From contig CABUVO010000009.1 of assembly GCA_902495075.1 (NCBI GenBank), forward strand, positions 1 to 64,000: a DNA stretch of 64,000 bases, given 5' to 3'. Of this stretch, positions 1 through 9,382 are shown one piece after another (within the stretch, counting starts at the first letter, position 1; the number at the start of each line of letters is the position of its first letter). The position numbers and the translations under genes are program-made. The notes beneath the pieces are model-generated. The model was not told the DNA's origin and ran no database searches. It saw only the letters and a program-made list of their open reading frames with translations. The DNA comes from an uncultured Porphyromonadaceae bacterium. GTDB lineage: Bacteria > Bacteroidota > Bacteroidia > Bacteroidales > Muribaculaceae.

Positions 1-3000
1 CTTGTGGAAGGATGGAACACCGGGTGGGAGGACTGGTACGGCAAGGAGAAGGACTACGTGTTCGACTTCGTGACCCCCTATCCCGATTTCGACATCAGGG
101 CGCTCAACGACTACGCCCGAGAGAAAGGGATAAGGCTCATGATGCACCACGAGACCTCCGGGTCTGTCGGCAACTACGAGCGACACCTCGACGCCGCCTA
201 CGACCTGATGAACAGGTACGGCTACAACACCGTCAAGAGCGGATACGTCGGCAGGATCCTTCCCAAAGGGGAATACCACTACAGCCAGAATATTGTGAAC
301 CACTACATGAACGCCGTGAAGAAGGCAGCCGAGAAGAGGATCATGGTCAACGCCCACGAGGCAGTGCGCCCGACCGGACTGTGCCGCACGTGGCCCAACC
401 TGATGGCGAACGAGAGCGCGATGGGGCAGGAATACGCCGAGATGAGCCCGCGCCACGCCACGATCCTCCCGTTCACACGCCTTCAGGGGGGACCGATGGA
501 CTTCACGCCCGGCATCTTCCGCATGGACATCACTTCATTCGCCCCCGGCTACCAGGGTAAGAGGAAACGCGCCACGATACCGAACCAGCTTGCTCTCTAC
601 CTGACGATGTACTCCCCGGTGCAGATGGCAGGCGACCTTCCGGAGCACTACGAGCGCCACATGGACGCCTTCCAGTTCATAAAGGATGTCCCCGTAGACT
701 GGAGCAGGAGCGTCTATCTGGATGCAGAACCCGGCGATTACCTTGTTGTCGCCCGCCGGGACAGGAACAGTCCCGACTGGTATGTGGGGGGAGTCACGAA
801 CGAGGACGCGCGCGACTATACGCTTAGGTTCGGTTTCCTTCCGGCAGGAGAGGAATACGAGTGCACCGTCTACAGCGACGCCACCGACGGCGACGGGTTC
901 ACGAATCCCGAGAAATACGAGATATACAGGATGCGTGTGACTTCGGTCTCGGAGCTTCCCCTTCGCATGGCAAGAGCCGGCGGGTTCGCAATAAGGCTGC
1001 AGCGAATATTAACCCCGGTATATCTGGACAAGACCAAACCGATTGAAGAGCGTGTAGAGGATGCCCTATCCCGCATGACCCTCGAAGAGAAAGTTGTGCT
1101 TTGCCACGCGCAGGGCAAATTCTCATCCCCCGGTGTGCGCCGTCTTGGAATCCCCGAGATATGGATGAGTGACGGACCCCACGGAGTCCGTGCCGAGATT
1201 AACTGGAACGACTGGGGACATGCCAACTGGACCAACGACTCCATCACCGCCTTTCCGGCTCTTACCGCGCTTGCGGCGACATGGAATCCGGAGATGTCGG
1301 CTCTCTACGGGAAGAGTGTCGGCGAGGAGGCGAGATACAGGGAAAAGGATATTCTGCTTGGTCCGGGAGTCAACATCTACCGCACACCCCTCAACGGACG
1401 CAACTTCGAATATATGGGTGAGGATCCATATCTCGTGGGAGAGATGGTGGTGCCCTACATACAGGAACTGCAGAAGAATGGAGTCGCGGCATGCGTGAAG
1501 CACTTCGCTCTGAACAACCAGGAGAAGTGGCGCGGCAAGATCAACGTAAAGGTATCCGACCGCGCCCTTTACGAGATCTATCTTCCGGCGTTCAAACGGG
1601 CAGTGCAGGATGGGAAGGCATGGAGCATCATGGGGGCGTACAATAAAATATGGGATGAGCATTGCTGCCACAATTCCCGTCTGCTCAACGACATCCTTCG
1701 CGGCGAATGGGGATTTGACGGAGTTGTGGTAACCGACTGGGGCGGGGCGCATGATACGAAGCAGGCAGCCCTCAACGGACTTGACATAGAGATGGGGTCG
1801 TTCACGAACGGTCTGACATCGGAATCCGATTTCGGCTACAATGACTACTATCTCGCTGACCCCTACCTGAATATGATAAAGACCGGGAAAGTCCCGGAAT
1901 CTACCGTTGATGACAAGGCACGTAATATTCTGCGCCTTATTTTTCGCACTTCGATGAATACTGACAAGCCGTTTGGTTCGGTTGCCACTCCGGAACATTA
2001 CGCCGTAGCAAAACGAATCGGTGACGAATCTATTGTACTCCTGAAGAATAACGGCATACTTCCGCTTTCCACTGCTAAATATAAGAATATTCTTGTGGTT
2101 GGAGAGAATGCGGTGCGTAAACTTACTGAAGGAGGAGGTTCGTCTGAGCTTAAAGTGAAGGACTTGTTCACTCCGCTTGATGCATTACGCCATATTTATG
2201 GAGATGGAGTGAAATTTGCCGAAGGTTACCGCACAGGTCGTGCGATGTTTGAAGCAGAAGATATATTGCCGGACGCTATTCTTGATTCATTGCGCAACGA
2301 AGCAGTTACAATGGCGAGGGATGCCGATGTTGTTATCTATATCGGAGGATTGAACAAAAATGCCTTTCAGGATTGTGAGTCGACCGACCGCCGCGAGTAT
2401 AATCTTCCCTGGAACCAGGACAAGCTTATAGAGGAACTCGTTGCAGCGAATCCCAATGTGATTGTGGCAAATATATCCGGGAATGCCTACGCGATGCCGT
2501 GGATTGATAAGGTGCCTGCTGTCTTACAGAGCTGGTATCTTGGCACGATGAATGGTCCCTCGATGGCTGATGTGATCTCCGGCAAGATCAATCCCAGCGG
2601 CAAACTGCCTTTCTCGTTCCCGAAAAGACTTGAAGACAACGGAGCGCATCATTTCGGAGAGATTTCCTATCCCGGGGTGGAGGATAAAAATCCACAGGTG
2701 GAATACCTTGAAGATATTTTTGTAGGCTACCGCTGGCATGACGCAAAGAAAATCCCGGCGTTGTTCCCGTTCGGGTATGGATTGAGCTATACGATATTCA
2801 AGTATGGGAAGGCATCTCTATCCTCGAAAGAGATGTCAGCCGATGGCTTCATCACGCTGACGATACCCGTGACCAATACGGGCAACGTGGAGGGGAAAGA
2901 GATTGTGCAGCTCTACATCCAGGATGAGAAATCTTCGCTTCTTCGTCCTGTCAAGGAGCTGAAAGGGTTCAAAAAAATCGCTCTTGCGCCCGGACAAACT

Positions 3001-3150
3001 TCAGAAATCTCCTTCAAGATAACTCCTGATGATCTTAAATTCTTCGATGATGCCAAGCACGAATGGGTTGCCGAACCCGGCAAGTTCAAGGCTATGATCG
3101 GTTCCTCATCAACCGATATCCGCTCAACCGCTCAATTCTCATACAAATAA
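1..3150 (+). CDS. GH97-GH3 fusion glycoside hydrolase (5' end outside window)
   Basis: Two glycosidases are fused in one frame. Residues are numbered from the codon at position 4, but the true start lies upstream because the frame is open to position 1 and begins in mid-GH97 (LVEGWNTGW). Residues 1 to about 332 are the C-terminal half of a GH97 catalytic domain. Glu50 (HHETSG), Glu119 (NAHEAVRPTG), Glu137 and Glu143 have the same spacing as SusB Glu439, Glu508, Glu526 and Glu532 (recalled numbering). Gly80 (VKSGY) sits where retaining GH97 enzymes have an Asp nucleophile, so an inverting alpha-glucosidase-type mechanism is likely. From about residue 337 a complete GH3 enzyme follows: N-terminal barrel with nucleophile Asp578 (VVTDW), C-terminal sandwich with ESTDR, and a final fibronectin-III-like domain. 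The likely location is periplasm or surface, but the signal peptide is not in the window. The first ~1.9 kb is G/C-rich at third codon positions and the rest is not. Confidence 0.9.
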   Translation, partial: LVEGWNTGWEDWYGKEKDYVFDFVTPYPDFDIRALNDYAREKGIRLMMHHETSGSVGNYERHLDAAYDLMNRYGYNTVKSGYVGRILPKGEYHYSQNIVNHYMNAVKKAAEKRIMVNAHEAVRPTGLCRTWPNLMANESAMGQEYAEMSPRHATILPFTRLQGGPMDFTPGIFRMDITSFAPGYQGKRKRATIPNQLALYLTMYSPVQMAGDLPEHYERHMDAFQFIKDVPVDWSRSVYLDAEPGDYLVVARRDRNSPDWYVGGVTNEDARDYTLRFGFLPAGEEYECTVYSDATDGDGFTNPEKYEIYRMRVTSVSELPLRMARAGGFAIRLQRILTPVYLDKTKPIEERVEDALSRMTLEEKVVLCHAQGKFSSPGVRRLGIPEIWMSDGPHGVRAEINWNDWGHANWTNDSITAFPALTALAATWNPEMSALYGKSVGEEARYREKDILLGPGVNIYRTPLNGRNFEYMGEDPYLVGEMVVPYIQELQKNGVAACVKHFALNNQEKWRGKINVKVSDRALYEIYLPAFKRAVQDGKAWSIMGAYNKIWDEHCCHNSRLLNDILRGEWGFDGVVVTDWGGAHDTKQAALNGLDIEMGSFTNGLTSESDFGYNDYYLADPYLNMIKTGKVPESTVDDKARNILRLIFRTSMNTDKPFGSVATPEHYAVAKRIGDESIVLLKNNGILPLSTAKYKNILVVGENAVRKLTEGGGSSELKVKDLFTPLDALRHIYGDGVKFAEGYRTGRAMFEAEDILPDAILDSLRNEAVTMARDADVVIYIGGLNKNAFQDCESTDRREYNLPWNQDKLIEELVAANPNVIVANISGNAYAMPWIDKVPAVLQSWYLGTMNGPSMADVISGKINPSGKLPFSFPKRLEDNGAHHFGEISYPGVEDKNPQVEYLEDIFVGYRWHDAKKIPALFPFGYGLSYTIFKYGKASLSSKEMSADGFITLTIPVTNTGNVEGKEIVQLYIQDEKSSLLRPVKELKGFKKIALAPGQTSEISFKITPDDLKFFDDAKHEWVAEPGKFKAMIGSSSTDIRSTAQFSYK

Positions 3151-3203
3151 GACGAGATCTTGACATAGTGCTGTAGGAACCTGCAAAAGCCAACGTATTA
3201 CGT

Positions 3204-3247
3204 GCGAGAGAGGATGGAATGAACCATCCTCTCTCGCTTAGCGTTTT
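3204..3247 (+). terminator. Rho-independent terminator after the GH97-GH3 gene
   Basis: A perfect 14-bp stem (3204-3217 with 3224-3237) has a 6-nt loop and is followed by a T-rich stretch. It lies 53 bp after the glycosidase stop and ends just before the lysozyme start at 3256, so it separates the two transcription units. Confidence 0.8.
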
Positions 3248-3255
3248 AAACGTTG

Positions 3256-3882
3256 ATGAAAAAGTTATCGATATTAATGATGTTGGCGATTGCCGGCATG
3301 GCATTGTATGGTCTCTTTATGCCGTCGAAGTCTGCAGGAAATATAGCTGTAACGGCTGAAGCATCGCCAACGGTTCCCGAGCCTGAGGTCTCTCCCTTTG
3401 AGCAGGCGGTGGAAATCATTAAAAAGTATGAAGGTCTGCACAGTCCGAAACATTGGCCATTGGTTGGTTATGGACATAAGGTGCTTCCAGGAGAGAAATT
3501 CAGCCGCACGCGCGCGCTTTCGCAGACAGAGGCTGAAGCAATACTGAGAAAGGATTTGTTGAAGAATTGTGCCGTATTCCGTGAATTCGGTGCAGATTCG
3601 CTGTTGCTTGGAGTTTTGGCGTATAATATCGGCTCGGGAGCTACCTTGCGTTCCTCGGTAGTGAAAAAACTTAAGGCGGGGGATCGGGATATTGAAACCA
3701 ATTATATAGCTCATTGCCGTTATCGGGGGAAAGTACACAGCCAGATTAAGCAAAGACGTATAGAGGAATTTGAAAACCTTTTTATCAAGGATCTGTCTGC
3801 ACTTGAAAAGATTCCCGATGGGGGCATAACGCTGTCTCCTCCTCAGCTCACAGTTGATATGCAACCCCGTTCTGCGCAATAA
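3256..3882 (+). CDS. GH24-type (phage-type) lysozyme, exported
   Basis: A 208-aa protein with an N-terminal hydrophobic signal or anchor (about residues 4-22) and a lysozyme-like domain (about 48-180). It would cut peptidoglycan glycan strands. The GH24 signature is the catalytic Glu59 (KKYEGL) followed by GYGH at 71-74. The loop between them is about five residues shorter than in T4 lysozyme. The Asp and Thr that complete the T4 catalytic triad are not recognisable, so activity may differ. ATG 3256 is chosen over the adjacent TTG at 3253. A lipoprotein gene follows 43 bp downstream in the same direction. No holin or other phage gene is nearby, so this looks like a cellular rather than a prophage lysozyme. 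Confidence 0.75.
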   Translation: MKKLSILMMLAIAGMALYGLFMPSKSAGNIAVTAEASPTVPEPEVSPFEQAVEIIKKYEGLHSPKHWPLVGYGHKVLPGEKFSRTRALSQTEAEAILRKDLLKNCAVFREFGADSLLLGVLAYNIGSGATLRSSVVKKLKAGDRDIETNYIAHCRYRGKVHSQIKQRRIEEFENLFIKDLSALEKIPDGGITLSPPQLTVDMQPRSAQ

Positions 3883-3925
3883 TCGGCATGATGAGAAGTT
3901 TATAACTATATCAGAACATATAAAA

Positions 3926-4747
3926 ATGGTCAATTCAATTTCCCAGATATTTGCGTTTCTGCTTTTATTGCTGCCATTGTCGGCATGTAACGGGGGAAAG
4001 TCTGTAAAAACAGATATAGGCGCGATAGAAAGTTGTGATTCCATCCCTGATGGAATCAAACGCCTTGTGAGGGCGGTGGCGGAAAATGACAGCGCAGATT
4101 TTTCGGCATTGGTCAGCTACCCATTGTCGCGACCATATCCATTGCATGACATAGAGACGCCGGAGCAGATGCGGGCATATTATTCCGTGATGGTGGATGA
4201 TTCACTTAAGGATGTGATAACTCACTCCATTCCATCTGAATGGGAGGAATACGGATGGAGAGGATGGAGCCTTAAGGGAGGAGACTATCTCTGGATTGAT
4301 GATGATCTTTATGATGTAAGTTATGTTTCTTCGAGAGAAAAGATGATGCTCGACAGTCTTACGTTGCGAGAGCTGAACAGTCTTGATAGCACTTTGCGTT
4401 CCGGTTGGAAGCCGGTAATGTGTCTGAAAGGGTTGGAAAACGGTGCGGTGTATCGTATCGACTCAAGCCGTGATAGCGATGGTGCTCCTCACTATCGCAT
4501 GGTTGTATATCAGGACGGCACCGCCCTCGGAGGCAAGCCGTCGATGATTTTGCAGGGTCACAAGGAGATAGAGGGAACGGCTGGCACAACGACTTATTTC
4601 TTCACTTCAGACAACGGCATCAAGGCACTGTATGAGGCTGACATTCCTGACGGCTCTGCCCCTCAGATAGAGTTAACATATCCTGACGCTCCTGCAGATT
4701 CGATTATACCCGTGACGCGCGCCTATTGGCTCGACCTCGCAAGATAG
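3926..4747 (+). CDS. Hypothetical lipoprotein
   Basis: A 273-aa protein whose N-terminus is a clear lipoprotein signal: hydrophobic residues 8-18, then LSAC with the acylated Cys at 21. ATG 3926 puts this signal at the extreme N-terminus. The frame extends upstream into the lysozyme gene, but that extension is rejected. The mature part is acidic and probably envelope-exposed, and I recognise no family. It contains a Trp-rich stretch (EEYGWRGWSLKGGDYLW) and repeated YR.DSS/YRMVVYQ strands that suggest a beta-rich fold. It may share a transcript with the preceding lysozyme. Function unknown. Confidence 0.75.
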   Translation: MVNSISQIFAFLLLLLPLSACNGGKSVKTDIGAIESCDSIPDGIKRLVRAVAENDSADFSALVSYPLSRPYPLHDIETPEQMRAYYSVMVDDSLKDVITHSIPSEWEEYGWRGWSLKGGDYLWIDDDLYDVSYVSSREKMMLDSLTLRELNSLDSTLRSGWKPVMCLKGLENGAVYRIDSSRDSDGAPHYRMVVYQDGTALGGKPSMILQGHKEIEGTAGTTTYFFTSDNGIKALYEADIPDGSAPQIELTYPDAPADSIIPVTRAYWLDLAR

Positions 4748-4850
4748 GAATAAGCTTTTGTGATAGGGTTCTGGGAGTGGCGGTTCGGTGGTTGAGAGTG
4801 TGGTTGAGAGTGGTTGGAGATTGAATCTGTAGAAAAATTTTGAAGAAAGT

Positions 4851-4882
4851 ATTGCAAAATATCGGAAAATAGTTTAACTTTG
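4851..4882 (+). promoter_or_regulatory. Bacteroidetes-type promoter for tRNA-Ser
   Basis: The -7 element TAACTTTG (4875-4882) fits TAnnTTTG. A -33 element ATTG (4851-4854) lies 20 nt upstream. The expected start near 4888 leaves a leader of about 45 nt before the tRNA. Confidence 0.65.
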
Positions 4883-4931
4883 CAAACGCAATCCGAATGG
4901 AGAGCATGACAGATAGTAGTGACCATCACAA

Positions 4932-5018
4932 GGAAGGGTGGGTGAGTGGCTGAAACCACCAGTTTGCTAAACTGACGTAGGAGCAATCCTACCACGAGTT
5001 CGAATCTCGTCCCTTCCG
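4932..5018 (+). tRNA. tRNA-Ser (anticodon GCU)
   Basis: Acceptor stem GGAAGGG (4932-4938) pairs with CCCTTCC (5011-5017), with discriminator G at 5018. The anticodon loop TTGCTAA gives GCT, reading AGC and AGU serine codons. A long variable arm (GTAGGAGCAATCCTAC) and a T-arm with GTTCGAATC are present, as expected for a class II tRNA. CCA is not encoded. Confidence 0.97.
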
Positions 5019-5027
5019 CTAAATACG

Positions 5028-5062
5028 CGCCAAGTGTTTAAATATCAAACACTTGGCGTTCT
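5028..5062 (+). terminator. Terminator of the tRNA-Ser unit
   Basis: A perfect 12-bp stem (5028-5039 with 5047-5058) with a 7-nt loop begins 10 nt after the tRNA. The T-run after it is weak. Confidence 0.65.
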
Positions 5063-5080
5063 GCTATATCGTGCGCTTAC

Positions 5081-6628
5081 ATGAAAATGACTATAAATTT
5101 TCTAAACATTGAAAGGAAGGAGTATAATATTTGTGCTTTTTTACTATCCTTTTTTGCTGGAATAATGTATTGTATTACTCCTCTTTGTTGTGACGATCTG
5201 TGGTATCTTTCTAATTCTGAAGGCTCACCCTGGACTTGGTCGTATTTTTTATCAACCTTAAATAATTGTATAAATCATTGGAATTGGGATACCGGCAGAT
5301 TATGTAATACGGTTTCTGCACCTTTTTTATCCTTATTCCCACGCGGTGTATATGCAGTTATAACAACTGGTATAATTTTTTTTCTATATGTTATTGGAAT
5401 AAAAATTACCCAAATAAAATGGATTTCGTTAAAATCTGCCTCCTGGATGTTTATTGTTGCATACATTATTCCATGGCATGACTTCATGTTTACTATTGTG
5501 TATTCTATAAATTATATATGGGGGGCAGCATTAGGGCTTGCCTTGTTTTATTTTTATATCTATGGTATAAGATGTAAATCTAATATAATTTGTTTTGCTC
5601 TATTTGTATTTTCAATAATAACAGGATGGTGGCATGAGGGGTTATCATTCCCTCTGTTAAGCGGTTTGATAGTTTATCAAATTTTTATTAATAAAAAAAT
5701 CACTAAACAAGAAATTGTAATACTTACAGGCTTGGTCATTGGTTTGGTCATTATTGTTTCCATGCCAGCATTCTGGCTAATGACGGAAAATAGGACATCA
5801 AATCTAATAAAGAGTGTATGGTGGGAAACCATAGTTCATGTTATTGCATATAACTTTGTCTTTTATTTATATGTCGGTTTGTTGATAATCTTTACAATCA
5901 TAAAAAAGACCCGAAAAAAAATATTTAATAGCCAAGGATCTAAAGCTCTACATTTTTGTATTTTGACCATAGGAATTATTTCAACAGTGATTTATATAAA
6001 GTATTATAATGGTCCTCGCACAGGAATGTTTTCTCAATTGTTTTGTGGACTTGGGGTTATTATGATTTTTAAATCATTAGGATATAAGATTCATACCACA
6101 ATAAAATATATTGTTTTTTTATCAATTTTTCTTTTTGCATGTATTAGTTTGCTATATTCTATCAAAATTCAATTTAAGTTATCTAAGGAGGTGGATGATG
6201 TGAAAAGACTCGCGGCTATTGAAGAATTGCATAGTGGAAGAAAAATTGTTTTTTATGATCCGACTCCAATCACATTGGGGATTGACTTATTAAAGCCTTC
6301 TTATAAGATTCTAAACACACGATATGGTTTATATGGTATAGAATTGTTTCCCGTTGTGTTGAAGGATTTTAACTTGAAATCAGCTAAAATAAAAAAATGT
6401 AGAGATTCAGAGCTTTTGTTATACAATAATAAGATAATTTTCACTGGACCAGTTCCGAAAGAAAGAGTGGATGTCATTATGTATGGCAAGGATGGGAAAT
6501 GTGTTCATTCAAGAACAAGATTTAGAGAAATGATAACTGCTGATGGATATGTGGTCTCATACGTGCTTCCCCACACACAGGCAATGGGTTCAGAAATGAT
6601 TATTAAAGATGCTGAATTGGTAAGATAA
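5081..6628 (+). CDS. DUF6056-like multi-pass membrane protein
   Basis: A 515-aa polytopic membrane protein with roughly ten hydrophobic segments in residues 15-370 and a soluble C-terminal region of about 140 residues. The N-terminal loop carries CDDLWY and NWDTGRLCN, and later segments carry SINYIWG and WWHEG. These acidic and Arg-containing loop motifs are typical of DUF6056-type proteins, which resemble lipid-linked-sugar glycosyltransferases of the envelope. The assignment is from memory of the family. The gene is far more AT-rich than the chromosome on either side and starts 63 bp after the tRNA-Ser gene, which suggests horizontal acquisition. A glycan-modifying role would fit the acyltransferase in the same island. 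Confidence 0.65.
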   Translation: MKMTINFLNIERKEYNICAFLLSFFAGIMYCITPLCCDDLWYLSNSEGSPWTWSYFLSTLNNCINHWNWDTGRLCNTVSAPFLSLFPRGVYAVITTGIIFFLYVIGIKITQIKWISLKSASWMFIVAYIIPWHDFMFTIVYSINYIWGAALGLALFYFYIYGIRCKSNIICFALFVFSIITGWWHEGLSFPLLSGLIVYQIFINKKITKQEIVILTGLVIGLVIIVSMPAFWLMTENRTSNLIKSVWWETIVHVIAYNFVFYLYVGLLIIFTIIKKTRKKIFNSQGSKALHFCILTIGIISTVIYIKYYNGPRTGMFSQLFCGLGVIMIFKSLGYKIHTTIKYIVFLSIFLFACISLLYSIKIQFKLSKEVDDVKRLAAIEELHSGRKIVFYDPTPITLGIDLLKPSYKILNTRYGLYGIELFPVVLKDFNLKSAKIKKCRDSELLLYNNKIIFTGPVPKERVDVIMYGKDGKCVHSRTRFREMITADGYVVSYVLPHTQAMGSEMIIKDAELVR

Positions 6629-6701
6629 ATTAGATTGGGACAAATTCTTAATTTATAATAAATTAGTTAAACATTCGTTGTTATTATTGAATATTACCCA
6701 T

Positions 6702-9332
6702 ATGTTTAAAATGAATAAAACAATATTTAATATAGGATTAATTCTAATTTTAATATGTTGCACAATTGATTCTATTGGTGCCGAATGGAAGCTGCACCCA
6801 TCTTTTGACAGGACACCTTTAAGGATCATTGATACTCCGGAAGATACATATTTTCTGGTTCACCAGCAAATATATGACAAATCAAAGGTCGGATATGATT
6901 TCCCTTCTCTGACGTTGTTTAGATATAATAAAAATGCTACAGATAAGGGCATAACTCCGTTGGTTCATGATGTGCAGTTGACATCTGCTGATATTCGTAT
7001 GGCGGATTATTCTCCTAAAGGCGAATACTTGATCATTGTTTACAATGATGGAGGAATCGATCTTATCGACAATAACAGACATCATCTTACGCATGTTGAT
7101 AAACTTAAAAGATATACGATTCCAGGCATGGCGAAGGTTACATCTGTGTCTTTTGAGCCATCAACAGGGGATGCTTGGATAGGAACGGATGCTGGCTATA
7201 TGCATGTTGATGCAGTAAGTTTTACCGTACAGGATGTTAAAGTTTTTGATAGAGGCATAGATCGAATTTGTAAGTTTGGAGATAAATTAGTGGCTTTATC
7301 TGGAAATGCCGCATGGCAATCGGATGTTGTAAATCCTTTGACATTTAATGAATTCAAAAAAATATCATCCGTCGGTTCTCCATCTATTATGTTGCCACTG
7401 GGTGAAAACGAGTTCGCATATGTTTATGGCGCTTCGGAGAGTAATTCTCCGATAAACCAAGTTTTAAAACTTGCAAGATTTGACAACTCTTCTTGGAAAG
7501 TAACTGATCTTGGACAGGATTCTTTTTATTCGCTTTCGAATAATGGAACCGTGGTAGATAGATATGAGTCTAACTTCATTCCCAACAAAGATGGTTATTT
7601 GATCTATTCCGCATCAAAGGCTTGGCAACTATATGCTCCTAAAGATGATGAATCAACAAGACTTGTGTCCATATCACTTGATTTAAATCCGCTATCCTTA
7701 GGTTCATGGGATTTCAGTAATTTTTGGTGTTATCGCGATCGAGGCACATTTGTACTACGACACGCGGATTTTACGATGGATTCTAATGCAACTTCTGCCG
7801 CTGCAACCTGGACAGACATGCAGGATCCCATTCGTCCTAATGCGCCTGCTGCCTTCATCTGCACTTACATGGATTATTCCCCGAAGTATGGAATGCTTGT
7901 GATGAATCATGGACAAGAATGGCATTTTAGAAACGATTCTCCAATGAATCCATCTTTATTATCAGGGTGTATAAATAACAGTTGGAATGTATATTCCCAT
8001 GCTTTTGTTACTCCTGCGTCAGTTGATTCTAACGATGAGCTAAGGAGCATTTATAATAAATACATCAATAGATTTCCCATTCATGATCCACATGGAATCA
8101 TCGTTGATCCAATCAACGATGATTGGATTGTATCTGGCTCTATGTTCGGTGGGCTCATGTTGCAAGATATGTCTGATATAAAGAAGAATGTGATTAAATT
8201 TGCAGCGGAGAATGACTTGTTTTTAGATTTTCCTGGCGTTATTCCAGCAACACCTCAAAAATCATGGGGAACATTAAGTTGTTTCTCTCCAGCCTCTATT
8301 GATAATGATGGAACTATATGGGCTGTTTATGTGAATGCTTTTACCACTAATAGACTCCAATTAAAGTATCTTCTTGCATCCGATAGAGAGTTTCTTTACA
8401 AGACCAATTCCTTGTCAAAGCTCTCTCCTTCTATATTAAAGACAATAGATTTTCCATACACAGAAAGTGTGATGTGGTGTTGCAAGGGATTGGCACTTAG
8501 ACATAAAGATAATGCTAATAAAGTATTGGTGTGTCCCAATACCAGTACATCTCCAATTATAGTGTTTGATCATAAAGGGACTTTAGATGATACTTCGGAT
8601 GATTCTTTTATTCAAATCTCAGGTGTAATCAATAGATTTGGTGATCAATCAAATTTTGTGGCAACAAGTGATATTGTGGAGGATCCGACATCCGGAAATA
8701 TACTTTTGGCTGCTACCTCTACGCTTTTTGTATTTAATCTTAATTCCAGTGTTACACATGAATATATATATGGTGATGTTATAAATTTTTTGGATGTTTT
8801 ACAAAAGGAAAACTTTCCAGAAGCTTGTCAGATAAATAAAGTTATTTTTGATGAAGATGGCAATATGTGGGTTGGAACAGATACTCACGGAGTTATTGGC
8901 ATATCAAAAGATATGAAAACTGTGATTGGGAAATATAACATGTCTAATTCTTCATTACCATCCAATACTATATATGGATTATTATGGAATCCAGTTAATA
9001 AATCTTTAATGATTTCAACCAAGGTTGGGCTTGCGGAAGTTTTTCCCGATATTAATACGAGTTCTGATAGGGTCTCGTTGCCCCGACTTAATATAAGTAA
9101 AGTTTTGCCAGATTACCCAGGTAATATTGAAATTCGGAATTTAATGCCGCAACAATGTATTGTAATAAAAAATAATGCGGGTATGGAAATTAATCGAATT
9201 TTAAATTCAAATTCCAAAGTTATTGAATGGGATTTGAAGGATAAAAATGGTAAAAGAATACCGTCAGGCACCTATTTCATACAAATTGATAATAATCTGT
9301 TAGAGTTAGTGGTTATGTCAGAATATAAATAG
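6702..9332 (+). CDS. PorZ-like beta-propeller secreted protein
   Basis: An 876-aa exported protein with a hydrophobic signal (about residues 7-25, ending near SIGA) and a long beta-propeller region. Propeller-type strands include YLIIVYNDGGIDLID, DAWIGTDAGYMHVD and NMWVGTDTHGVIGIS, as in two-component-regulator propellers and the N-terminal propeller of PorZ, a type IX secretion component. The last 80 residues form a sandwich with WDLKDKNGKRIPSGTYFIQI, like FlgD-type or type IX C-terminal domains. ATG 6702 is preferred; ATG 6711 is also possible, and a TTG at 6678 is rejected. The gene is AT-rich like its upstream neighbour. A structural or sorting role at the cell surface is plausible, but PorZ orthology is not proven because no other Por genes are present. 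Confidence 0.55.
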   Translation: MFKMNKTIFNIGLILILICCTIDSIGAEWKLHPSFDRTPLRIIDTPEDTYFLVHQQIYDKSKVGYDFPSLTLFRYNKNATDKGITPLVHDVQLTSADIRMADYSPKGEYLIIVYNDGGIDLIDNNRHHLTHVDKLKRYTIPGMAKVTSVSFEPSTGDAWIGTDAGYMHVDAVSFTVQDVKVFDRGIDRICKFGDKLVALSGNAAWQSDVVNPLTFNEFKKISSVGSPSIMLPLGENEFAYVYGASESNSPINQVLKLARFDNSSWKVTDLGQDSFYSLSNNGTVVDRYESNFIPNKDGYLIYSASKAWQLYAPKDDESTRLVSISLDLNPLSLGSWDFSNFWCYRDRGTFVLRHADFTMDSNATSAAATWTDMQDPIRPNAPAAFICTYMDYSPKYGMLVMNHGQEWHFRNDSPMNPSLLSGCINNSWNVYSHAFVTPASVDSNDELRSIYNKYINRFPIHDPHGIIVDPINDDWIVSGSMFGGLMLQDMSDIKKNVIKFAAENDLFLDFPGVIPATPQKSWGTLSCFSPASIDNDGTIWAVYVNAFTTNRLQLKYLLASDREFLYKTNSLSKLSPSILKTIDFPYTESVMWCCKGLALRHKDNANKVLVCPNTSTSPIIVFDHKGTLDDTSDDSFIQISGVINRFGDQSNFVATSDIVEDPTSGNILLAATSTLFVFNLNSSVTHEYIYGDVINFLDVLQKENFPEACQINKVIFDEDGNMWVGTDTHGVIGISKDMKTVIGKYNMSNSSLPSNTIYGLLWNPVNKSLMISTKVGLAEVFPDINTSSDRVSLPRLNISKVLPDYPGNIEIRNLMPQQCIVIKNNAGMEINRILNSNSKVIEWDLKDKNGKRIPSGTYFIQIDNNLLELVVMSEYK

Positions 9333-9382
9333 TTACGTGCTATATGTCAGGTCAAATCATGATAATTGAGCTTTTATAGGAA

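Noticed and set aside
4..6. GTG at position 4 as start of the glycosidase gene
   Set aside because: The frame is open to position 1 and the first residues are mid-domain GH97 sequence (LVEGWNTGW), so the real start is upstream of the window.
1123..1998. 291-aa open frame on the minus strand
   Set aside because: It lies wholly opposite the GH3 domain, has no family signal, and mirrors the codon pattern of the plus-strand gene.
3253..3255. TTG start for the lysozyme
   Set aside because: An ATG follows immediately at 3256, so the TTG adds one residue without support.
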